Shown here: one piece after another, positions 56,366-64,000 of the stretch | Numbering within the stretch: position 1 is the first letter of the stretch | Layout of the letters: every line of letters starts with the position of its first letter | Assembly: GCA_001600635.1 (NCBI GenBank) | Contig: BCKL01000018.1 | Span: forward strand, 117,974 to 181,973 | Direction of reading: 5' to 3' | From: Leucosporidium creatinivorum | Taxonomy: Eukaryota > Basidiomycota > Microbotryomycetes > Leucosporidiales > Leucosporidiaceae | DNA: 64,000 bases | Notes under the pieces: model-generated | The model's input: the letters and a program-made list of their open reading frames with translations, nothing else | Told to the model about the DNA's origin: nothing | Databases searched by the model: none | Translations under genes and position numbers: made by a program

Positions 56366-57051
56366 GCTGTACATCGCCGCAGCTTTGCAACGCTCGGCGC
56401 TCGGCGCCGCCGGGAGAAGGGTGAGCTGAGGGTGAAGGAGGCCTCTCCGGCTGTACAACATCGACACACGGATTCTGATCTCGTTCTTTCGTAGGTGTAG
56501 CGATCCGGCAAGGCGCGCTCGCAGATACGGTCGCTGATTAGCCCGCTCCGACTCGACGGCCGCGACCGAAGCCTCCTGCACGCCCTCACCCGTACCAATT
56601 CTTCCCGACCCTCTCTTCTGCCGCCTTTTCGGCGTCTGACCTGTGCTTCCGACCGCGCGCACTGGCACCCTCAAGACCGTAAGACCGCAACGAGTCGCGG
56701 ATGGCATCGCCGAGCTCATGCTTACGGGTGTAGGAAGCTGCTGGGACGCGGTTGGGAGAGCAAGCGGGTCGATAATGGAGGATGAGGGAGCTGGGTATCC
56801 ATGCGAGACGCTCAGAAGAGCCTGGTGGAGAGAGGGAGGAAGAAGAGTAGGTTGGAGAGGACGGCGAGGGAAGGGGGTCTCCGATAGCTCGACGGGGGTG
56901 AGAATGCGGAACGAGACGAGTCTGAGGTGTACATGCGGAGACAGGAATGCTACTCTCTGCAAGGTCTCGCTTGGGAGCAAAGTCGACCTCCGACGACTCG
57001 ACCTAAGAGGCCCTCTTCGCCCGCTTCTCTTGCTCCTACGCTTCACTCGTC
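56366..57051. other. intergenic with leader of the family 1 gene
   Basis: Contains overlapping open frames on both strands with no recognised content. 56982-57028 is the leader segment duplicated at 37608-37655. A minus-strand frame covers most of the interval but looks like a composition artefact. Confidence 0.35.
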
Positions 57052-58461
57052 ATGCTCGCTCTCGACCGCGCGGTATCGAGGCTTTCTGGCTGGTGGATCT
57101 GGTCTAGTCCTCAGCTCTTCCACTGCATGCGCTTTGGTGAGCACTCGCTGCTGTCCTACAGAGATCGAGAGACAGCTGACGTTGAGCGTCCGCGTCGAAC
57201 GACCAGTCGTTCTCGATTCTCTGGCGGTCGTGTACTTCATCAAGTTCATTTCGACTCGCTGGACAATCAACATGTTGGCTCCGGGCGCGCGGGAGCTCGC
57301 TGGCCGCTTCCCTCGCGTTTCTCGCTTGTACGTGCGGAGGGGAGGCGGTGGGTCACGGAGAGAGACGCTCTGCCTGTGCAGCGCTGCACCCTACATCAAT
57401 CCGATCTGGTGGATGATCTACGCCTACATCTGCGCCAACTACAAAGCATTTAAAGGACTCACTATCTGCCTTCCCCTCCTCGCGCTACTCTACTTTGCCC
57501 AATTCCCTCGCAGCTCGCTCGCCTTTGTCAGCGCTCTCCTCGCTCACTGGTGGACGCCGATTGGATGGGCTGCTCGTCGCTCAAGGCTACTCTCTCGGCG
57601 TGGATGGAGGTGAGAAGATTTCGACGCTAGCAGCAGGACGGAGCTGACATCTCGGCGCTCGCCTCTTCAGCGCTCAAAGCGGCCAAAGCCAGCAGATTGC
57701 CCTCGAGTCATCTCTCCTCTACCTCTCTCGACTTTCCTTGCTGTATCATCGCCAGACGACAACCTACAAACAGCTCAGCGATGGCGCCGATGCCGCTTTC
57801 GCAAGGCTCGAGGTGGAAGACGACGACGATGCTCTCTCTAAAAGAATTCGAAGCTGCAGCCAAAGCTCAGGCCGAAATCCTATACTGGCCTTCAACGCCC
57901 GAGCTCTCCTTCGCCCTTTTTGTCACCCTCATCAAGATCGCCGACGAGCTTCGTTCCCCCGCCGCCCATGCACCGACGGCGGAAGAGAGGGCGCGATACG
58001 CTCTGCAGCAGCAAGCTTGCGAGTACCTCGTCGAGGACTACTACACCTTCATGCACCGCGTCGCCATGGATCAAGTTCTCTACGACGAATGCCTCCCGAC
58101 ACCGGCGCTCTTCTTCAAGCTCTGGCTCAATTGGAGCTATCGCTACCAAGCGACCTGGACCATGCCCAGCTTCTTCGGGGTCGACGATCTGACCCTCGAC
58201 CGTCCTGGACATATCTACGCCTGTATCCGAGCTTGGATCAAGACCGGCGAGGAGCTGGCGCGCGAGGTCGAAGCGGTCGCGACGGGACGAGGCGACGACT
58301 GGCCCGAAAGCGTGCAAGAGCTCCGTCGACTCACTACTGCGGCGTCGATGGAGGAATGCGCTATGCCGGAGAAGGAGCATCGTGTGCGAGGCGTCGTGCT
58401 CGAGTGTGTGCTACGTTGGGACGATTGGAGGAGGGCTCGGCGCTCGGCGATGTCGGCGTGA
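57052..58461 (+). CDS. Family 1 paralogue, apparent single frameshift
   Basis: Exon 1: MLALDRAVSRLSGWWIWSSP. Exon 2: VLDSLAVVYFIKFISTRWTI. Exon 3 is strongly hydrophobic: YINPIWWMIYAYICANYKAF, GLTICLPLLALLYFAQFP, LAFVSALLAHWWTPIGW. Exon 4 opens SGQSQQIALESSLLYLSRLS and LEVEDDDDALS. The convincing reading then moves by one base near 57830-57842 (a CTCTCTCTAAAA tract) to LKEFEAAAKAQAEILYWPST. It continues LVEDYYTFMHRVAMDQVLYD, FFKLWLNWSYRYQATWTMPS and ends RGVVLECVLRWDDWRRARRS. Order, membrane part and charged C-terminal helix match the copy at 7835. If the shift is real, only a truncated protein, or one starting at an internal Met, would be made. Confidence 0.55.
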
Positions 58462-58939
58462 ACGGATTTGCTGCCAGACGGTTTGGTTTTGCTCGAAGGC
58501 ATGAGGGTCGTTTATGTCTAGATTGCTATAGTATCGCTTTGCTCATAGAAGTGTCGAAGATAGAAGGAGCAAGAAAAACGGCTCGGCGATTCAGCGACGG
58601 TGGCGTTCGAAGACTTTGCTTCAACGGTCTTCTCTAGGGATCGGCACATCGCGTGTATGAGTTGAAGAGTCTTTCACATCGTCGAAGAGATGTCGGGAGC
58701 TCGTCTCACACTGCCCGCGAAGGGTTCAAATCTGGCGCTCTTCGGTCGAGCTCCTCCTTCGAAAATCTGATGCTGTTGAGTCCATTCACAGCTCATCTCG
58801 GTGCGCCGGCAATACTACGCATGATTAACTCAGAAGGAGAGGGGGGTTAACTTGAGGTAGTGGATGCTGCTCGTCTCGTCCTCCGCTCGCGCGCTCGATA
58901 CATAGCGGTATATCATCTTCTGTCCGTCTCGAAGAGCGT
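58462..58939. other. intergenic, between two convergent genes
   Basis: Contains a GGTTCAAATC sequence near 58726 that resembles a tRNA T-loop, but the flanking bases do not pair. No gene recognised. Confidence 0.4.
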
Positions 58940-61866
58940 CTACATAATGTGACACTCGTCCTTTTTGGCCTTGGTGGTGGCGATGCCCATCTGCGGAGGA
59001 GGGAGAACGTCAGCTCTCGAGCGCCGAGCCAGACGAGGTCGAGGCGAATTGTAAGCTCACCTCGGCGAAAGTCGCAGGCTTCTGCTTCATCTGAATCTCC
59101 TGCCCCTGATGCGACTGCTGCTGCTGACTCGGCATCCTCGCTCCATGACCCTGTCCTCCTCCATTGACCGCCAGCGCCGCGCTGAGAGGGCGATCCGAGA
59201 GTTGATAGCTCTGCCTATGAGGGTTCGGCGCCGAGTGCTGACTCGAAAGCGAGGGCGCCGGACTCCCGTGGAACTGCGCGCCGAGTCGTCCACCTGGTGC
59301 AGGTCGTCCATTCGGTCCCGCCATGCCCGCCGCCGCCTCCACCTGCCGAAGCGTCTGCTTGCGGGCGAGCGTATTACTCTGACCGTATCCCGAGTTCGAG
59401 ACGGCGCTGCTCTGACGACGATCTGCTCCGCCATAGTTGCCGTTCGTCGGTGGTGTAGGTCGAGATGCGGTAGCTTGACGTTGCTCTTCGGAGCGGATGC
59501 GAGCTTGAGTGCGCTTGCGAACGAGCTTGGTGTCGACGTGGGTCTCGTGGTCGGTACGGGAGAGGGCGTTGGACTCAGAGACACCGAGCGCGTCCAGGCG
59601 CTTCTTGGCGTCGTCGTTCCCGTGAGAAGCGGCCTGCAGGGGGGCCGACTTAGCTCGCGCGGAAGCAAAAGTTGTCTCGATCGCCACTCACCCGCTGATA
59701 CCACCTCCTAGCCTGATCCAAGTCGATAGTACCGTTGATGCCGACCTCCTTGAAGTAGCCGAGCGCAAATTCGGCACTCGGCAGCGACCTCGAGGCGGCC
59801 TTCTCGGCGAAGGTGACAGCGAGCTGCTCGTTCTTGTCGAAGTTGCCCTCAGAGCCACAGAGGTACCATTTTGAGAGCGCTTGAGAGCAGGAGGTGGGTC
59901 AGCACGATCCTCAACGAGTCGATGAAACGAGCCGAGATCGGCAACGGCGACTGACCCATGTCGGCCTCGACTTCTCCGTTCTGCGAGGCCAGGGCGTAGT
60001 ACTGGACGGAGAGGAGCGGGTCGAAGAGGCATCCGAGGGTAGCGTACTCGTAGGAGAATCCCTATTGGAGGCGCAGAAGGGTCAGCCATCGAACGCCGAG
60101 TCGACCCGAGGTGCTCCCCCGAAGTCGCTTCAAACCCACCATCTTGTACTGAGCAGGACCGAAGCTGAGGTATGCTGAACGCTCGATGCGCCATTTGGCT
60201 TCGTCGATGTTGAGCGGGACGACGTCTTGCTGAAGCTTGACGGCGGGGCTGTCGAACTCGCCGCTGAGGAGCATGCCGAGGATGTAGGGGGCTGTCAATG
60301 CGGAAGGCAAGTCAGCAAACGTCTCGATTCGCTGGGTTGAACACAGCTCACGTTGAGGGGTATCGAGATCGGCCGTATCCGCCGCCCTCTTCAACAGCGC
60401 GACCGCCTTGCCAGCATCGGGGACGACTCCAATCTGCCCCAACAAGTACGCCATCGCCAACCGATAAGTACTCCCGCAATCTCCCTTCTCCACTCCCTTC
60501 TCGTAGGCGCCGACCGCCCTCCTCACGTCGCCGAAGTCCTCGTAACTCCTTCCAATCCTAAACCACGCCTTCATGTAGCCTGCGTTGGCTGCTGCCTCGA
60601 AGTCACGGAAGGCGGATTTGGAGTCCTTGGAGCGGTAGGAGGGGAACGAGCCGGAGGAGGAGAGATCGCCGCGCAGGTAGAGGGCGAGAGGGACGGGCGA
60701 GGACGAGGAAGCGGAGCCGAGGATGTGCTTGAGGGCTTCGTCGGTCCAGCGGACGAGGGTGGGGTCGTTGATGCGGGAGGATTCGCCGGCGGAGGACTGT
60801 GGAGCGGCGTCATCAGCTCAGGAAGAGAGGAAGCGCAGAACGGAGCCCACCTGGTGTCGTTCGATGAACTTGAGAACCTGCTTGGCCCAAGCCACCTTCT
60901 TATGGATATCTCCAGCACCAGCATGAGCCGTCTCGCGCATACTCGCCAGCATCTTTTGCTGCAGGCGGAGGAACGAGGTGAGGTCAGCTCGGTTATCCCT
61001 TTCGAAGCCGGCGGGGACTCATCAGAGCTCCAGGCTCAAGACTCACATCAGGATGAGTGACGGCCAGCTTGTGTGGTGGCCCGTCCTCGGGTGTAGCATA
61101 GTAGCTCGGCCGGCCGGCGGAGGAAGGAGTTGAAGCTCGATTCGGTCCTCCTCCGCCGAGCGAGAGCGAGTCCATCGAGAGGCTTCCGTAGTCGGACATC
61201 ATGCTAGCAACGCGAGGTGGTCGCTGCTGGGGAGTACCGAGTTGCTGTGGTTGCTGAGGAGGCGGAGGAGGAGGAGGATACGGCGTTTGGGGCTGCTGCT
61301 GCTGATAATAGCCCTGGGGTGGTGGTGGGGGCTGCGGTTGATAGTACGACCCGGCGGAAGGTTGTTGCGAATGTCCTCCTGGTTGCTGCTGAAGGTAGTA
61401 AGGCTGCTGAGGCGGTTGCGGTGGTCCAAAGTTGATCTGAGGTGGAGGGGGTTGAGGCGGTCCCTGCTGATAGCCGCCGCTCGTACTGCTCTGCAGGAAG
61501 TGCGTAGGCGGTCCTCCTCCTACGCGGTACCCTCCATCACCCCCCGAAGGCGGTCCTCCTCCGTATCCTCCAGCTCCGCCGTTCGCGAACGCTCCCACGG
61601 GCGCGTTCTGCTGCGCCTGCGTGTAGGCGTAGCCGGGATTCGGATGCGGTAGAGCAGGCGAAGCTCCTCGTCCTTGTGCCCAGCTGTCTGCTTGTGTAGC
61701 GAGTCGGTCGGTCGGGATCTGGCTGGGCGGCGGCTGGGCGCGAGGGGCGACCAAAGCTGCTGGTTGAGCGTAAGGCTGTTCGACGGGTTGAGGGTAGCCT
61801 GTAGCGTGGTATTGGAGGTTCAGCAAGCCAGTCCTGCTTTGCTACATGCCCGAGCTCACCGTTCAT
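58940..61866 (-). CDS. SKT5: Chitin synthase III activator (Skt5/Chs4), Sel1 repeats
   Basis: Adaptor that recruits and activates the Chs3-type chitin synthase at the bud neck and septum. Start exon MNG, then a long Pro/Gln/Tyr-rich region (61000-61800). After YGSLSMDSLSLGGGG and KMLASMRETAH, AWAKQVLKFIERHQ, Sel1-like repeats follow: AANAGYMKAWFRIGRSYEDF, YEKGVEKGDCGSTYRLAMAY, YILGMLLSGEFDSP, ALGYFKEVGINGTIDLDQAR, WYQRAASHGNDDAKKRLDAL. The C-terminus ends KKDECHIM, a CaaX prenylation box equivalent to the CVIM of yeast Skt5, which supports the assignment and membrane anchoring. About eight introns. The final coding exon (IATTKAKKDECHIM) is short. Confidence 0.9.
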
Positions 61867-62154
61867 CGCACGAACGTGACGAGAGACGAGGGAATGACGA
61901 GCGGCGGTGCTGAGCGCTGAGGTGCTGCAGCTTCACGAGGCGAGCTGTTAAGCAGCAGAGTAGGCGATAGCCGAAGCGAGAACCGTACAAAGAGCTGAGC
62001 AGCCGAGCTGAGTCGATGAGGCGAGATGAAGGAGGAGGGAGAGCTGCCTCGTTTCGAATTCGAGGAGGCGATGGCTGCGAGGGTCTGTGCCGACCGAATT
62101 CTATTGGGGTGCAAGAAGCATGCAAAGCCATCAATTACTAGCGACAAGATAGTA

Positions 62155-63561
62155 CTATGGATCAGTATCCATATCATCCTCCGACTTCTTGCTCCTCGCT
62201 CCCGCTCCTCGCCTTCGCACAGCCTCTCCTTTCCCGGGCTCGTCCACCAGCAACTTCTCCTCTGCCTCCTCGTCCTTGTCGCCGTCGTTCGTCTCCCGCT
62301 TCAGTCCGTCGCTCGCAGATCCCTTGGCGCCGTCGTCCAGCGATCCACTGCCCGTGACGTGCATCGACTGCACCCTTCGGCGATGAGTTGGCTGAGCTCC
62401 GAGGGTCGAGGAAGAGGCAGAGCTGGTTCGGCGAGGGTTGAAGTAGCCGCAGCGGGGGCATTGGTATTCTTCAGAGTAGGGAATCAGCTTCCGGAACTGA
62501 GCAGAGGGGTACAGAGACTCACGAATGGTGTCAAACTCCTCCTTCACGACGAGGCCATTGTGGGCGAAGCACTTGCCGCAAATGAGGGCGTATTTGCTGT
62601 TGGGCGTCTCGTCTGCCGATACACCGAGTAGCGCATCTGCGACCTTGTCCATGATCGTGCGAGGTTGAGGAGTAGAAGGAGCGGGAGGAAGGAGAGGGAG
62701 GTTGGCTTGAGGAGTGCCGGGAGGAGGAATCTGACCGGGGCGGATGGGCGTGCCGGCAGGGAAGACGACAGCGCCTTTAACGGGAGTTTGCGGAGCGTTG
62801 GGCGCGGGCTTGGCTGGCACAGCAGCTCCTGGTCGTCCATTCGGTCCACCGCGAGTTTCGGCCTGGGTTTCGGCGAGGTCAGCTTAGCTTGTAGGAAGGC
62901 GCGAAAGGGACGCGTAGTGACGCACATTCTTCTTGACGACCTCGTCGTACTTTTCCAGCAAGTTGCGCGTAGAGTAGTAGCCCGTCTTGCGCTTAAGCTC
63001 CTCGACCTTCTCGCGCTGCTCCTTCTTGAGCTGGCGCAGCGTCGTCTCTACAAAGAGTGAGGTCAGCGACGGGCTGCAGCCGTCATCAACAACCTCTACT
63101 CACCCTCCTTGTCCTGCTTGCGGTGATACCACCACCTCAGAAATCGCCTCGTGAAGATGATGCTGCTCGGGCAACGGGCTTATCAGCTTCGTTCCCCTCG
63201 CTTTTGCCACTACGAAACTCACATGACTGGTCCAGCGACCACCGGCAACCCTCCTACAGCCTTCTCCACGCCATGCTGCTTGCCCGCGAGCACAAACCAC
63301 CAGACTGCGAGGTAAACGAACCAAGCTCCAAGGCCGTAGGTGATGAACAGGGCGTTGGCGCGCCTCTCTCGTAAGCGAATGGAGAGCAAATGCGCTTCTC
63401 GCTGCTTGATGCGGCCCTCGAGAGCCGAGAGGATCGTCTCGTAGTCCGGCTCAGGCGCCTGAGCGAGATGAGTGAACGTCAGAGGCGGTTTGCAGCGCTG
63501 TAAAGCGATAGGGAAGACGTACACGTCGGTAGAGTGGTTGTACCCACGAGAGAAAGCCCAT
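62155..63561 (-). CDS. LNP1: Lunapark family ER junction protein
   Basis: Stabilises three-way junctions of the tubular endoplasmic reticulum. The N-terminus MGFLSWVQPLYRR carries a possible myristoylation glycine. Then come ETILSALEGRIKQREAHLL and two closely spaced TM segments: ANALFITYGLGAWFVYLAVW and GVEKAVGGLPVVAGPVMIIF, followed by RRFLRWWYHRKQDKE. A coiled coil follows (LRQLKKEQREKVEELKRKTG, YYSTRNLLEKYDEVV). After a Pro-rich linker the lunapark zinc ribbon is complete: LICGKCFAHNGL and YQCPRCGYFNPR (two CxxC pairs). An acidic/basic tail ends at TAG 62155-62157. Five introns. Confidence 0.92.
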
Positions 63562-63786
63562 CCTGGTGCTATCGCGGTGCAGAAGGCGAGTCGTGTTAGC
63601 GGACGAGTGACTTGGCGAAGGGAGAGATGCGAAACGGCTGCGAAGCGACAAGTCGTCGGGTCGTCCAAGCTCGCGGGTTGGTTCTGGCCTCGTAGTGCAG
63701 TAAATTGAACCTGGTGGTAACTCTGCACACCTCCCAGCGCTCACCTACAGCGTTCCTACTCGCTCTCGGACCAGCGCTCGGTCAAC

Positions 63787-64000
63787 ATGCTCGACACCGC
63801 GGCGCTCTCGACACTGGGCAGCTCAAGTCGCGTGTGGGACAAGGTCAGACTGTTTTGAAGCTCTGCTGATGCTGGCCAGGTCGTCTCAGCTCGCCGGGGT
63901 TCTTTCTCGGCGATCGACGCTTCCTGCGCAGGCTGCTTTCGGTCGCTCCAGCTCTGCAGGCTGTCAAGCAGCTCCGCACTCGCTGCAGACCATTGAAGTA
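63787..64000 (+). CDS. Unknown gene, 5' part only
   Basis: Begins MLDTAALSTLGSSSRVWDK, followed by GTCAGA and an intron-like segment with CTGATG and GCGCAG. It resumes AAFGRSSSAGCQAAPHSL and continues past the window end. Divergent from the Lunapark gene. Too little is visible for an assignment. Confidence 0.4.

Noticed and set aside
56354-57046. 231-codon minus-strand ORF
   Set aside because: Overlaps the end of the coiled-coil gene and the duplicated leader; composition-driven, no motif.
58680-58760. tRNA-like GGTTCAAATC near 58726
   Set aside because: Flanking bases do not form a T stem and no acceptor or anticodon arms can be drawn.

Overview
The window looks like nuclear DNA of a basidiomycete fungus. 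Genes are closely packed on both strands and interrupted by many short GT-AG introns of roughly 50-100 nt. The introns usually carry a CTGAC or CTAAC branch site before the acceptor, and the gene content is that of a fungus: a Fus3/Kss1-type MAP kinase, Atg26, Skt5/Chs4, Ccr4, Lunapark, LtrA. The intron style and base composition would fit Pucciniomycotina (for example red yeasts), but that placement is inference. No tRNA, rRNA, CRISPR array, plasmid or intact transposon was seen.

Layout. 0-7.6 kb holds housekeeping genes: Mpv17/Sym1 family (5' end outside the window), pheromone-type MAPK, dynactin p27, DNA polymerase epsilon subunit Dpb4, and RNA polymerase I/III subunit AC19. 7.8-13.2 kb is an accessory patch with three copies of an unrecognised membrane protein family, one apparently intact and two broken. 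13.3-20.8 kb holds proteasome ATPase Rpt2 and sterol glucosyltransferase Atg26, transcribed divergently. 21-25 kb is a second accessory patch with two members of another unrecognised family, which share a C-terminal DLRRR motif. 25-45 kb holds a small membrane protein, a Shg1/BOD1-domain protein, Atp10, Ccr4, Chl1 helicase, an unknown gene, LtrA and a six-kelch protein. 45-54.4 kb holds INCENP, a glyoxalase II with a likely mitochondrial presequence, an F-box-like gene with an in-frame stop, and a Cys-rich protein. 54.5-58.5 kb holds two small unknown genes and a fourth member of the first family. 58.9-64 kb holds Skt5/Chs4, Lunapark and the start of an unknown gene.

The most unusual content is the two unrecognised families. 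The first has a multi-TM N-terminal part, a helical C-terminal domain and a characteristic acidic/basic C-terminal helix. It appears at 7.8-9.3, 9.4-11.0, 11.6-13.2 and 57.1-58.5 kb. A further relic at 37.6-37.8 kb is a copy of the 57-58.5 kb gene that keeps only the 5' leader and the 3' end. Most copies carry frameshifts or in-frame stops, which suggests a family that duplicates and decays. Three otherwise open genes (11.6, 21-22 and 51.6-53.3 kb) carry one in-frame TAG each.

Most genes here act independently. Loosely related pairs are cell-wall and polarity factors (MAPK, Skt5, kelch protein), chromosome maintenance (Dpb4, Chl1, INCENP) and transcription/RNA (AC19, Shg1-like, Ccr4). Exon boundaries were assigned by eye from splice sites and reading-frame continuity. 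Gene spans run from start codon to stop codon and include introns.
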